A stretch of DNA of 64,000 nucleotides from Allomuricauda sp. NBRC 101325 (GCF_030268205.1 NZ_BSQF01000001.1:788649-852648); one strand, 5' to 3'. Numbered from the stretch's first letter, positions 28,801-36,690 are shown. Notes: generated by a model not told the origin, from the letters alone. Program-made: numbers and translations.

Positions 28801-28987
28801 CCCCTGCAACCGTACCTGAACGTCCTCCTCGAAATGGACCTATCAATCTATATTCCAAACTGGAATACAGCTCTTCGGGATACTCGGGAGCGCTCTGGGT
28901 TTTCTTTTTTCGTTGTGAATAAATTGGGGAAGTAAACAAGACGGTAGCCAGTAATAGCATACCGACCCTTAAAAAGCTAGTCTTCAT
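25853..28987 (-). CDS. Exported BNR/sortilin-like beta-propeller protein (paralogue)
   Basis: The 1044-residue protein has a signal peptide (about residues 1-24) followed by the same architecture as its downstream neighbour: [21 protein letters not shown], many Asp-box repeats (T-T-D-G-G-N-T-W, T-E-D-A-G-K-T-W, S-E-D-G-G-N-T-W), a beta-rich C-terminal region and a helical tail. Several blocks match the neighbour almost residue for residue, so the pair arose by tandem duplication. The catalytic role, if any, is unknown. It starts just over 100 bases from the divergent DUF1080 gene. Confidence 0.85.
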   Translation of the reverse strand: MKTSFLRVGMLLLATVLFTSPIYSQRKKKTQSAPEYPEELYSSLEYRLIGPFRGGRSGTVAGVPGQPKLYYFGATGGGVWRTTDGGNTWENISDGFFGGSIGAVEVSQSDPNVIYVGGGEQTVRGNVSSGYGAWKTEDAGKTWKSIGLDNSRHISRMRVHPSDHNTVYAAVMGNLYKPTEERGVYKSTDGGETWKKVLYANDLAGAVDLVFDPNNPRILYASTWRVQRTPYSLSSGGEGSALWKSTDSGETWTEISTNKGFATDTLGIIGVAVSPVNSNRVWALVENKDKGGLYRSEDGGNTWSLINGDRNLRQRAWYYTRIYADTNDENTVYVMNVQYHKSTDGGKTFKASVAAHSDHHDLWIAPEDSKRMIIADDGGAQISYDGGDTWSTMMNQPTAQFYRVTTDNAFPYRIYVAQQDNSTLRINYRSDNFSIGEDDWETTAGGESATLAVDPTNDQIVYGGSYDGLLERVNHDKNTSRAINVWPDNPMGYGAEGMKYRFQWNFPILFSKHNPKKLYTFSNHVHMTTNEGQSWELLSDDLTRNDPTKLVSSGGPITQDNTSVEYYCTIFAANESPLKEGLLWVGSDDGLIHITKDGGKTWENVTPSNMPEWNMINSIEPSAFDEGTCYVAATRYKLGDFTPYLYKTTDYGKTWSLITNGIDDEHFTRVVREDPKRKGLLYAGTETGMYVSFNDGAKWEKFQMNLPIVPITDLTIKDNNLIVATQGRSLWVIDDLTVLHQLDDAKKSSETILYQPRESYRTKGRTGRGPSKTSGENLANGVITHFYLKDFAEKDSVALTYTKMNGDTLATYSTYSKERDKKLEVKKGGNTHVWDTRGKSAERLEGMILWWANLSGPKAVPGSYKVSLNVNGATQTEDFKILPDPRAEVTVAGMQEQYDFITEINETVDLAHQSIKKIRMVNGKLDEFIKKYKDDAATKSMVEKAKTMKEKFGDIEKALYQTQNRSNQDPLNFPIRLTNKLAALNSLVSTDDFPPTEQAIAVKNELSAKIKEELTQFDALVDKEISDFNEEFNKLNLSYLSIEE

Positions 28988-29093
28988 TATTAAAGTGTTG
29001 AGTTAGTCGGCCTTAAATGTAGTGAAAAAGGGTCAAAAAAAGTATGTAATATTTTGTACTTTGCTCCTTCACATATGATCAAATAACTAAACT

Positions 29094-29885
29094 ATGCACA
29101 AATTAATTAAGCTGGCAATCGCAATATCCTTGGTTGCGGCTTGTAAAAATCAAACCAAACCTCCGGAATCTTCCCAAAGTCCAGAAACTGTTGAAAATGA
29201 AACTTCTGAATGGATCTATCTTTTTGATGGCACCTCTTTGGATGGATGGCGAGGCTACGGCATGGATTCTTTACCCCCAGGCTGGACCATTAAGGACAGC
29301 ACCTTGACTTTTGACACCGATTTGGGTCTTGAACAGGATTACAAAGGAGGAAAAGACATTCTTTACGGAGCTGAAGAGTTCGATAATTTTGAACTTTATT
29401 TGGAATGGAAAATTCCCCAAGGTGGAAACAGTGGCATTTTTTACCACGTTAAAGAGGGCTACGATGGACCTCCAGTAGTTTCTCCGGAATACCAATTGAT
29501 TGATGATGAAAACTACGCCAATATCCACGATTTGGTGGGGTACAACTCCCAATTTGGTGCAGAACATCCCGAATTGCTTCAAGATTGGCAAAAAACGGGA
29601 GCGGATTATGCAATGCACACGGCTGATGAATCCCAAAAACAATTGAATCCGGTGATGGAGTGGAATTCCACCAAAATTGTTTTTACTCCGGAAAAAGTTG
29701 AGCATTGGCTCAATGGTAAAAAACTCTTGGAATTTGTGCCTTGGTCCGAGGAATGGAACACCAAAAAGGCTTCAGGTAAATGGGACAACGCACCCGACTA
29801 CGGAAAATACAAAACGGGCTATATTGCTTTGCAAGACCATTCCAGCCCTATTTGGTTCAGAAACATAAAAATTAAAAAACTATAA
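29094..29885 (+). CDS. DUF1080 (3-keto-disaccharide hydrolase) lipoprotein
   Basis: The 263-residue protein has a lipoprotein signal with lipid-attachment cysteine C17 (L-V-A-A-C), so it should be anchored to the outer or inner membrane on the periplasmic side. The mature part is a single DUF1080 domain of concanavalin-like fold: W-I-Y-L-F-D-G-T-S-L-D-G-W, then G-G-N-S-G-I-F-Y-H-V, P-E-Y-Q-L-I-D-D-E and a C-terminal H-S-S-P-I-W-F-R-N-I. The family includes enzymes that cleave 3-keto-glycosides. It is 11 bases upstream of a Gfo/Idh/MocA oxidoreductase, the kind of enzyme able to make or reduce 3-keto-sugars. Confidence 0.88.
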   Translation: MHKLIKLAIAISLVAACKNQTKPPESSQSPETVENETSEWIYLFDGTSLDGWRGYGMDSLPPGWTIKDSTLTFDTDLGLEQDYKGGKDILYGAEEFDNFELYLEWKIPQGGNSGIFYHVKEGYDGPPVVSPEYQLIDDENYANIHDLVGYNSQFGAEHPELLQDWQKTGADYAMHTADESQKQLNPVMEWNSTKIVFTPEKVEHWLNGKKLLEFVPWSEEWNTKKASGKWDNAPDYGKYKTGYIALQDHSSPIWFRNIKIKKL

Positions 29886-29896
29886 CCCTCCAGACC

Positions 29897-31318
29897 ATGA
29901 ATAAAAGAGACTTTATCAAAAAAAGTAGTGTTGGAGCACTCGGAATCATGTTGGCACCCTCCTTTTTAAAGGCAGGTTTCCCTCAAAACAAACTAAGAAC
30001 TGCCCACATTGGTGTTGGAAATATGGGAATGGAGGATTTAAAAGCCATTTCTTCCCACGCATCCGTTGATGTTGTTGCATTGTGTGATGTGGATGCTATC
30101 AATCTATCCGCTGCGCACAAAATGCACCCTGGAGCACGCATCTTTTTCGATTACCGTGCCATGTTGGAAGAAATGGGTGATGAAATTGATGCCGTAGTGG
30201 TTTCAACCCCCGACCATACCCATGCACCCGCTTCGTTGATGGCGATGAACATGAACAAACCTGTGTATTGCCAAAAACCTTTGACGCACTACGTTTCAGA
30301 GTCAAGAGAAATGAAAAAAGTAGCGGCTGAAAAAGGATTGGTCACTCAAATGGGAATTCAGGTGCATTCCTTTTACGATTACAAATTGGCCACTTTGCTG
30401 ATCCAATCCGGAATTATCGGAAAAGTACATACGGTTCACGCTTGGTCCCCTAAAAACTGGGGTTACGACGGTCCACTTCCTGAGGGAGAAGATACCGTAC
30501 CAACCCAATTGGATTGGAACCTTTGGTTGGGCACTTCCAAAGAGAGACCTTATAAAGAGGGCATGTACCATCCGGGAAATTGGAGAAAATTAATGGACTA
30601 CGGTTGTGGCACTTTGGGCGATATGGGCGTTCATATTTTTGATACACCATACAACGCACTTCAATTGGATGTGCCAAGAACCATAACCACAGAATGTAGA
30701 CCGTCCAACGGATTCGGATTCCCAGAAAACAATACAGTGACCTATGAATTTCCAGAAACCCCGTACACAGGAAAATCCTTAAAATGGGTTTGGTATGATG
30801 GCCCTGGTGCTCCAGAAATGCACGAAGACCTGATGTTGCCCGGAATGGAAATGAAGAAGGACAATGCGTCAAAAAAGACTGATGGAAATAGCATATCGTT
30901 GGATGCAGGTGTTGCAGGAGAAAATGAACTTCCAGAGCAAGGCGCCATGTTCGTAGGAACAAAAGGCCGTTTGTTATTACCGCACTTTATGCAACTCCCT
31001 AAAAAGATTGTTCGCGGTAAGTATGTGGACATTTCCAAGGAAATCGCCAAGGTATCCGAAGAGCATAACTTGGGCGAGCCAATCCGAAATTATGGTACCG
31101 AAGGCCCTAAACACTACCACCAATTTGTTGATGCTTGTTTAGGAAAAGGAGAAACCACAGCACCTTTTGATTATGCAGCTCGATTGACCGAAACTATTCT
31201 TTTAGGAACTATAGCAGGTCGTTTCCCTGGTGAAACATTGCATTGGGATGCAGAAACGGCGCAATTCCAAGAAGAAAAGGCAAACAAATATTTGTCTGGG
31301 GATTATCGAGATTTTTAA
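29897..31318 (+). CDS. Gfo/Idh/MocA family oxidoreductase with Tat-like signal
   Basis: The 473-residue protein starts M-N-K-R-D-F-I-K-K, a lysine-arginine version of the Tat motif, followed by a hydrophobic segment ending around residue 26, so export is likely. The Rossmann motif is G-V-G-N-M-G-M-E, and the conserved Q-K-P-L-T-H (usually E-K-P) follows. The C-terminal half matches the Gfo/Idh fold and resembles the gene at 15006. It lies 11 bases after the DUF1080 gene, with which it is surely cotranscribed. Action on 3-keto-glycosides is a reasonable inference; the substrate is unknown. Confidence 0.9.
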   Translation: MNKRDFIKKSSVGALGIMLAPSFLKAGFPQNKLRTAHIGVGNMGMEDLKAISSHASVDVVALCDVDAINLSAAHKMHPGARIFFDYRAMLEEMGDEIDAVVVSTPDHTHAPASLMAMNMNKPVYCQKPLTHYVSESREMKKVAAEKGLVTQMGIQVHSFYDYKLATLLIQSGIIGKVHTVHAWSPKNWGYDGPLPEGEDTVPTQLDWNLWLGTSKERPYKEGMYHPGNWRKLMDYGCGTLGDMGVHIFDTPYNALQLDVPRTITTECRPSNGFGFPENNTVTYEFPETPYTGKSLKWVWYDGPGAPEMHEDLMLPGMEMKKDNASKKTDGNSISLDAGVAGENELPEQGAMFVGTKGRLLLPHFMQLPKKIVRGKYVDISKEIAKVSEEHNLGEPIRNYGTEGPKHYHQFVDACLGKGETTAPFDYAARLTETILLGTIAGRFPGETLHWDAETAQFQEEKANKYLSGDYRDF

Positions 31319-31327
31319 ATTTTACTA

Positions 31328-31831
31328 ATGTCAAACGCTCCCGAATATTGGCTCAGTGGACCAATACCAGATGTACCACCTCTTTTGCAACCTGCGGCCC
31401 ACGCCCTGTTGCAATCAGTTCGGGAAATAAAGACCTATCTAACGGATTTTCCCGAAGACAAACTTTGGGAAAATCCAATGGGTAGAGCATCGGTCGGATT
31501 TCATTTGAGACATATGACCGGAGTACTGGATCGCATGCTTACCTATGCCGATGAAAAAGCATTGACCGAAGAACAGTTTCATTTCCTGAAAAATGAAGGG
31601 AATGGAGAAGGTGCACCCTCATCCCAACAATTGATCGCTGATTTTGAGACCAAGGTAAATCAAGCCCTCGCCTATTTTAAAAATACTCCAGAAAACATAC
31701 TTACTGAGGAACGGTTTGTTGGGCGTAAAAAATTACCCTCAACAGTTATTGGATTGCTATTTCATGCCGCGGAACATAGTCAAAGACATGTAGGACAATT
31801 GTTAGTAACCGTGAGTGCTGTAAAAGATTAA
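31328..31831 (+). CDS. DinB family protein
   Basis: This 167-residue protein folds as a four-helix bundle of the DinB/YfiT family, whose members carry three metal-binding histidines. They are visible as H in F-H-L-R-H-M-T-G-V-L-D and H-x3-H in L-L-F-H-A-A-E-H-S-Q-R-H-V-G-Q. Such proteins are often metal-dependent thiol (bacillithiol or mycothiol) transferases. It lies 9 bases after the Gfo/Idh gene and 10 before the P1 peptidase, forming a run of five close genes from 29094 on. Its substrate is unknown. Confidence 0.88.
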   Translation: MSNAPEYWLSGPIPDVPPLLQPAAHALLQSVREIKTYLTDFPEDKLWENPMGRASVGFHLRHMTGVLDRMLTYADEKALTEEQFHFLKNEGNGEGAPSSQQLIADFETKVNQALAYFKNTPENILTEERFVGRKKLPSTVIGLLFHAAEHSQRHVGQLLVTVSAVKD

Positions 31832-31841
31832 ATAATTCGAA

Positions 31842-32990
31842 ATGAGCCAACCCAAATCCAGTCTATTTTTCACATTCTTTTTAATTCCATTGCTGATGCT
31901 ATCACAAAACCGACTTCGAGATCATGGGGTTGAAATTGGCGTACTCCAACCCGGAACATTCAATGCCATAACCGATGTGCCAGGGGTTCAAGTGGGGCAT
32001 ACCACTCGCAATGAAGGTGAAAATATAAGAACTGGAGTAACGGCCATTCTACCACACTCTGGAAACATTTTTCAAGAAAAAGTACCCGCAGCCATTTATG
32101 TGGGCAACGGATTTGGAAAGTTGGCTGGCTATACTCAGGTTAAAGAGCTAGGCAATTTGGAAACCCCTATTGTATTGACCAATACATTGAATGTTTCCAC
32201 AGCCATGAATGCCGTAATTGGTTACACCTTGGACCAAAAAGGCAATGAAAATGTCCGTTCTGTGAATGCGTTAGTTGGCGAAACCAACGATGGTTACCTC
32301 AACGATATTCGAGGGCGTCACGTTACTGAGACTGATGTTCTCCAAGCCATTTCAACAGCAACATCTAGCGCCGTGCCCGAAGGCAATGTAGGCGCAGGAA
32401 CAGGCACTATTTGTTTTGGGTTTAAGGGTGGTATTGGTACCTCATCCCGAGTGTTGCCTAAAAACTCTGGAGGTTATACTGTGGGTGTATTGGTCCAGTC
32501 CAATTTTGGAGGGGTTTTGCAAGTTGCAGGTGTTGAAGTGGGAAAAAAATTGGGGCATTATTCCGAAAGTTTCAAGTATTCCCCCGATGGTTCTTGCATG
32601 ATGGTGGTGCTTACCGATGCACCCTTGGATTCTAGAAATTTAGCGCGATTGGCAAAGCGAGCTATGCTCGGTTTATCCAGAACAGGAGGTATTGCTAGCA
32701 ACGGAAGTGGCGATTATGTGATTGCGGTTTCCACTGCCGAGGAATGCAGAATTCCGTATGAAAGTGAAAGCCCAATTCAAACAATGCCAACCTTGCGCAA
32801 TGAGGCCATGACCCCGTTGTTTTTGGCCACCATTGAAGCAACGGAGGAAGCCATCCTCAATTCCCTTTTTGCAGGAGAAACCACCTTTGGACGAGATGGT
32901 CATAAAATTGAAGCACTTCCAAAAGAAAAGGTATTGGAGCTATTGAAGGAAGCTGGAAAAATAAAGAAGAAAACACCTTCAAAACAATAA
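31842..32990 (+). CDS. P1 family peptidase (DmpA-like aminopeptidase)
   Basis: This 382-residue enzyme has an N-terminal hydrophobic segment (residues 8-22, L-F-F-T-F-F-L-I-P-L-L-M) that looks like a signal peptide, then the P1/DmpA fold. Visible blocks include T-D-V-P-G-V-Q-V-G-H-T, G-V-T-A-I-L-P-H-S-G, the G-N-V-G-A-G-T-G-T region, and the S-N-G-S-G-D-Y autocleavage site around residue 287; the new N-terminal serine is the nucleophile of this self-processing family. It should release N-terminal residues or cyclic or D-amino-acid peptides. Last gene of the run that begins at 29094. Confidence 0.9.
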   Translation: MSQPKSSLFFTFFLIPLLMLSQNRLRDHGVEIGVLQPGTFNAITDVPGVQVGHTTRNEGENIRTGVTAILPHSGNIFQEKVPAAIYVGNGFGKLAGYTQVKELGNLETPIVLTNTLNVSTAMNAVIGYTLDQKGNENVRSVNALVGETNDGYLNDIRGRHVTETDVLQAISTATSSAVPEGNVGAGTGTICFGFKGGIGTSSRVLPKNSGGYTVGVLVQSNFGGVLQVAGVEVGKKLGHYSESFKYSPDGSCMMVVLTDAPLDSRNLARLAKRAMLGLSRTGGIASNGSGDYVIAVSTAEECRIPYESESPIQTMPTLRNEAMTPLFLATIEATEEAILNSLFAGETTFGRDGHKIEALPKEKVLELLKEAGKIKKKTPSKQ

Positions 32991-33029
32991 CGTAAATACT
33001 CCCCCGTTTCAAAATAAACAACCAAAACC

Positions 33030-33878
33030 ATGACAAGAGCAGAACATTTGGTTTTTTGCAAACAATGCAAAAACCGATACCTAGATTTCAATAAAGGATT
33101 ATTATGTAATCTAACTAAAAAGGAAGCAGATTTTGAAGGAGAATGTTCCGATTACTTATACGACTCCTCAAACAATTATATCCCTAAACCAAAAGAAGCG
33201 ATTAGACCTAATAAACAGCGTGCTAAATGGGCAGAATACATTCTTTGGGGATTATTGGGACTTAGTTTCATTTCACTGATTTCCTCTTACCTTCAGTATG
33301 ACTTGCTTTTAAAAGTTGAAGAAGGGTATTATGTCTCTGACAACGAATTAACACTTAATGATCTACGAGAAGGAATTGTGGGCATAACCAATATTATCTT
33401 ATACATTACTTCTGTTATTTTCTTTATCAGATGGTTCCGACGAGCCTATTTCAACCTAAATAGCAGATCAGGCACATCACATGATGAAGGTTGGGCCGCA
33501 GGCAGTTGGTTCGTTCCTTTCCTTAATTTATATCGCCCTGTTCAGATCATGAATGAGATTGATGAAGGCAATTCTGTTCTTATTACCAGATATTCACACG
33601 AGCCATCCAAAAAAAATAGCCTTTTAATTGGTGGATGGTGGGCACTTTGGATTTTGGGTGGTATAATCGGACGGTACATTTTCAAAACAAGTTTGCGAGC
33701 AAATAGTTTAACGGAGTTAATAGAAAGTACACAGGCTGATATGTTTGGGCAATTAATTGATATTCCGCTTACTATTCTTGCCATTTTGGTAATCAGGGCC
33801 GTTTCACAAAAAGAAACATTGCTTGCCAATCTTGAAATTCAGCATGTGGAAAATGCAGCAGCAGTGGGTTCTAAATAA
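33030..33878 (+). CDS. DUF4328 membrane protein with N-terminal zinc-ribbon-like segment
   Basis: This 282-residue protein begins with a cysteine module (F-C-K-Q-C-K-N-R ... L-L-C-N ... G-E-C-S-D-Y, residues about 10-43) likely to bind zinc. The DUF4328 part has four to five helices and the blocks F-I-R-W-F-R-R-A-Y-F-N-L and A-A-G-S-W-F-V-P-F-L-N-L-Y-R-P. Function unknown. It heads a group of three same-strand genes, the others being an SPFH-GYF protein and a membrane zinc-ribbon protein, though repeats lie in both gaps, so it may not be one operon. Confidence 0.88.
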   Translation: MTRAEHLVFCKQCKNRYLDFNKGLLCNLTKKEADFEGECSDYLYDSSNNYIPKPKEAIRPNKQRAKWAEYILWGLLGLSFISLISSYLQYDLLLKVEEGYYVSDNELTLNDLREGIVGITNIILYITSVIFFIRWFRRAYFNLNSRSGTSHDEGWAAGSWFVPFLNLYRPVQIMNEIDEGNSVLITRYSHEPSKKNSLLIGGWWALWILGGIIGRYIFKTSLRANSLTELIESTQADMFGQLIDIPLTILAILVIRAVSQKETLLANLEIQHVENAAAVGSK

Positions 33879-33962
33879 AATTCCCCTTAATCACTGTAAC
33901 AAACTAGCATCATTTCACACTAATCTAACGGAAGTAATCTTCTTTTTTAATAGTTTTAAAAC

Positions 33963-34040
33963 GTCACTCTGAATTTATTTCAGGGTCACATCAAAATTTA
34001 AACCATCTAGCATGTGATGCTGAAACAAGTTCAGCATGAC
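33963..34040. repeat. Intergenic palindromic repeats (TCACTCTGAA and ATGCTGAA types)
   Basis: One element, 33963-33990, starts GTCACTCTGAA. The other, 34017-34037, has ATGCTGAA and TTCAGCAT arms around a 5-base loop and reads GTCATGCTGAAC on the minus strand. Both belong to the dispersed family described in the findings. They fill most of the 194-base gap before the SPFH gene. Confidence 0.7.
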
Positions 34041-34072
34041 GATTAAATAAAAACCATTTTAAAAACACTACC

Positions 34073-35212
34073 ATGGATATTTTTGGAAAGATCAAGGAAA
34101 AACTCAGCAATGAGTTTATTGATATTATTGAATGGCTCGACTATACCGATGACACCATCGCTTTTCGGTTTGAACGCTATCAAAATGAAATAAAGAACGG
34201 CGCAAAGTTGATTGTTCGTGAAGGACAGACCGCAGTTTTTATCAACGAGGGTCAATTGGCCGATGTTTTTGAACCAGGCACTTACGACTTGACCACCCAA
34301 AACCTACCAATTTTGGCAACACTTAAGGGTTGGAAATATGGTTTTAATTCTCCTTTTAAAGCAGAAGTTTATTTTGTAAACACCCACCTTTTCACGGATG
34401 AAAAATGGGGTACCAAAAGTCCTATCACTTTAAGTGATGACCGATTTGGACTTGTTGAAATACGTGCTTTTGGAACGTATGCCTATAAAATTTCAGATGC
34501 TGGAAAGTTCATTAAAGATATTGTTGGTACAGACAGCAACTTTACCAATTTCGAGATCAACGAGCACTTAAAAAGTTTAATTGCTACACGATTCACAAAT
34601 ACGGTTGGTCAGGCTAATCTACCTATAGAACTCTATGCCGCCAACACCACCGAACTTTCGGATACGTGTCGCGAAGTGATGTCGCCCGAGTTTGAAAGCG
34701 TAGGTATTTCCTTGGAGAAATTCTACATCGAAAATGTCTCAATGCCTGAAGACCTTAAAAAGGAAATCTTTGAGTACAGCCGTATCGACAAACTTGATCT
34801 GGACAAATTGACCAAATTCAAGACTGCAAAAGCCATCGAAGCTGCTGCCCAAAACGAAGGTGGAACCGCTGGAGCGGGTATGGGAATGGGAATGGGATTT
34901 GTTTTGGCCCAACAAATGGGCGGCATGATGGGTGGTAGCACCCAAGCTGCACCTCAACAAGCCGCTCAACCCACTGGAGGAGCCGTTCCTCCCCCTATGC
35001 CAACTCAAACCCAATATTTTTATGCCTCAAACGGAGTACAACATGGTCCAGTAGGTTTTGAACAAATGCAATCCTTGTTTGCTTCCAGAGCCATCAACCG
35101 TGATAGTTTGGTGTGGAAACAAGGTATGTCAGCTTGGACTGCATTAAAAGAAGTGGAAGAATTAAAATCGTTCTTAGGAGGTAATACACCACCACCATTA
35201 CCAACGGAATAA
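34073..35212 (+). CDS. SPFH-domain protein with C-terminal GYF_2 domain
   Basis: The 379-residue protein lacks a signal peptide. Residues about 1-260 form an SPFH (stomatin/prohibitin-like) domain of the YdjI type: L-I-V-R-E-G-Q-T-A-V-F-I-N-E-G-Q near residue 45 and D-R-F-G-L-V-E-I-R. A methionine-glycine-rich, then proline-glutamine-rich linker (M-G-M-G-M-G-F) follows. Residues about 315-365 are a GYF_2 domain (H-G-P-V-G-F-E-Q-M ... D-S-L-V-W-K-Q-G-M-S-A-W). SPFH proteins organise membrane patches; GYF domains bind proline-rich partners. It pairs with the zinc-ribbon membrane protein that follows. Confidence 0.88.
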   Translation: MDIFGKIKEKLSNEFIDIIEWLDYTDDTIAFRFERYQNEIKNGAKLIVREGQTAVFINEGQLADVFEPGTYDLTTQNLPILATLKGWKYGFNSPFKAEVYFVNTHLFTDEKWGTKSPITLSDDRFGLVEIRAFGTYAYKISDAGKFIKDIVGTDSNFTNFEINEHLKSLIATRFTNTVGQANLPIELYAANTTELSDTCREVMSPEFESVGISLEKFYIENVSMPEDLKKEIFEYSRIDKLDLDKLTKFKTAKAIEAAAQNEGGTAGAGMGMGMGFVLAQQMGGMMGGSTQAAPQQAAQPTGGAVPPPMPTQTQYFYASNGVQHGPVGFEQMQSLFASRAINRDSLVWKQGMSAWTALKEVEELKSFLGGNTPPPLPTE

Positions 35213-35222
35213 TCATATTTAT

Positions 35223-35317
35223 TGTCATTCTGAGCTGATACCTGAGCGTAGTCGAAGGGAAGCGAAGAATCTATACTTTTCATGATTGTGAGATACTTCA
35301 CTTCGTTCAGTATGACA
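35223..35317. repeat. Pair of facing dispersed repeats
   Basis: 35223-35274 (plus orientation) is a 52-bp repeat, TGTCATTCTGAGC ... GCGAAGAATCTAT, identical at 51 of 52 positions to the copy at 55561-55612. 35290-35317 is a shorter related element in the opposite orientation (TGTCATACTGAAC on the minus strand). They face each other and could fold into one large hairpin. Confidence 0.85.
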
Positions 35318-35399
35318 ATTTTAAGCCTACATCTTAGTCAATCCTATTTTGCTGGAATCCAATAATGATTTGGATTTCCATCCTCACGGAAATGAACCT

Positions 35400-36494
35400 A
35401 TGGAAGAACAAAAAATCCAAAAAACCGAGCTCAAAAAAGCCTGTGCCAATTGTGGCGCAGAGCTTAAATACAAGCCTGGGACCACAAGCATAACCTGCGA
35501 ATATTGTGGCCATGAGGAATCCATCGCCATTGATAATAAAGGTTTCCAAGAGTTGGAATTGTATCCCTATCTCCAAGAAATGGGATCACAAAAACACAGT
35601 GAAGAAATCTCCATGCTCCATTGCAAAAACTGTGGCGCGGATCAGCACGTAGAGGAAAACTACAAATCGCTCCATTGTGTGTACTGTGGTCAACCTTTAG
35701 TAATTGAGGATGCCTATAAAGAAAATTGGATTTTACCAGGAGCGGTTTTGCCCTTTCAAATTGATAAAAAGAAGTCCTTTCTAATTTTTAAGAACTGGGT
35801 AAAGAGCCTCTGGTTCGCTCCGAACAATTTAAAAAAGGCCGCTCTAGATCCTCAATTTACCAAAGGGCTGTATTTACCTTATTGGACCTTTGATGCACAA
35901 CTCTATGCTTCATATACGGGGCAACGGGGTGAATATTATTATGAAACCAAACGAGTGCGCAACTCCCAAGGTAAAATGGTGACCCAAAGGGTCAGAAAAA
36001 CAAGATGGTACCCTGCCGCGGGAGAAGTATCGGGTTTTGTGGATGATACCTTGATCAAAGCTTCACATCAAAAAACAGGGCGGATTCCAGGTAAAATTTC
36101 TTCTTGGGATTTAAAAAAGTTACAGCCCTTTGATAGTGGTTTCCTTTCTGGGTTTGTAACAGAAAAATATACCATTCCACTTAAGGATGGTCATTTGCAT
36201 TCCAAAGAAGTGGCTACAGATATTGCAACCACTTGGTGTATGCGTGACATTGGTGGCGATACACAACGTGTGTTGTCCATGGACATGAAATTATCTGAGG
36301 AGACGTTCAAGCACATTTTATTGCCTGTTTATGTAAGCGCATACCGATACAACGGAAAGGAGTACAACTTTTTCATTAACGGGGAAAATGGAAGCATTTC
36401 AGGAAGTCGTCCTTATAGTTTCTGGAAAATATTCTTTGCCGTTCTCGCTGGACTTATAGTGATCGGGGTGATAGTTTTCTTGGCTAAGAAGTAA
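35400..36494 (+). CDS. Zinc-ribbon protein with C-terminal membrane anchor (YdjG-like)
   Basis: The protein begins at ATG 35400 (an upstream TTG at 35349 is in frame but unlikely). Two treble-clef zinc ribbons follow: C-A-N-C-G ... C-E-Y-C-G near residues 15-40 and C-K-N-C-G ... C-V-Y-C-G near 75-100. A middle beta-rich region contains W-T-F-D-A-Q-L-Y and W-Y-P-A-A-G-E. The C-terminus is one membrane helix (F-F-A-V-L-A-G-L-I-V-I-G-V-I-V-F-L). Bacillus YdjG, partner of the SPFH protein YdjI, is the closest known arrangement by architecture; homology is inferred. Confidence 0.85.
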   Translation: MEEQKIQKTELKKACANCGAELKYKPGTTSITCEYCGHEESIAIDNKGFQELELYPYLQEMGSQKHSEEISMLHCKNCGADQHVEENYKSLHCVYCGQPLVIEDAYKENWILPGAVLPFQIDKKKSFLIFKNWVKSLWFAPNNLKKAALDPQFTKGLYLPYWTFDAQLYASYTGQRGEYYYETKRVRNSQGKMVTQRVRKTRWYPAAGEVSGFVDDTLIKASHQKTGRIPGKISSWDLKKLQPFDSGFLSGFVTEKYTIPLKDGHLHSKEVATDIATTWCMRDIGGDTQRVLSMDMKLSEETFKHILLPVYVSAYRYNGKEYNFFINGENGSISGSRPYSFWKIFFAVLAGLIVIGVIVFLAKK

Positions 36495-36690
36495 AGATTC
36501 TTCGCTTCACTCAGAATGACATTCAGAACATTATTCATAATTCATTTGTCATACTGAGGAGTCCTCAAGGACGACGAAGTATCTCTTATAAATACGGAGA
36601 TTCTTCGCTTCCCCTTGAATATTCCTTCGACTACCTGCCGGCCGCAGGCGGGCGCTCAGGAAACGGCTCGGGTATCAGCTCAGAATGACA
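36495..36690. repeat. Cluster of three dispersed repeats, one with a nested insertion
   Basis: 36495-36520 is a short element read on the minus strand (GTCATTCTGAG). 36547-36585 is a plus-orientation element (TGTCATACTGAGG ... GAAGTATCTC). 36598-36690 reads TGTCATTCTGAGCTGATACC on the minus strand, then has GC-rich palindromic sequence (CCGCCTGCGGCCGGCAGG) inserted within the 52-bp type. The cluster fills the 205-base gap between the zinc-ribbon gene and the convergent lactonase. Confidence 0.85.

Noticed and set aside
28201-28935. 244-codon plus-strand frame inside the BNR gene
   Set aside because: The residue mix (very rich in H, C, R, Y) is typical of a shadow frame opposite a repeat-rich gene.
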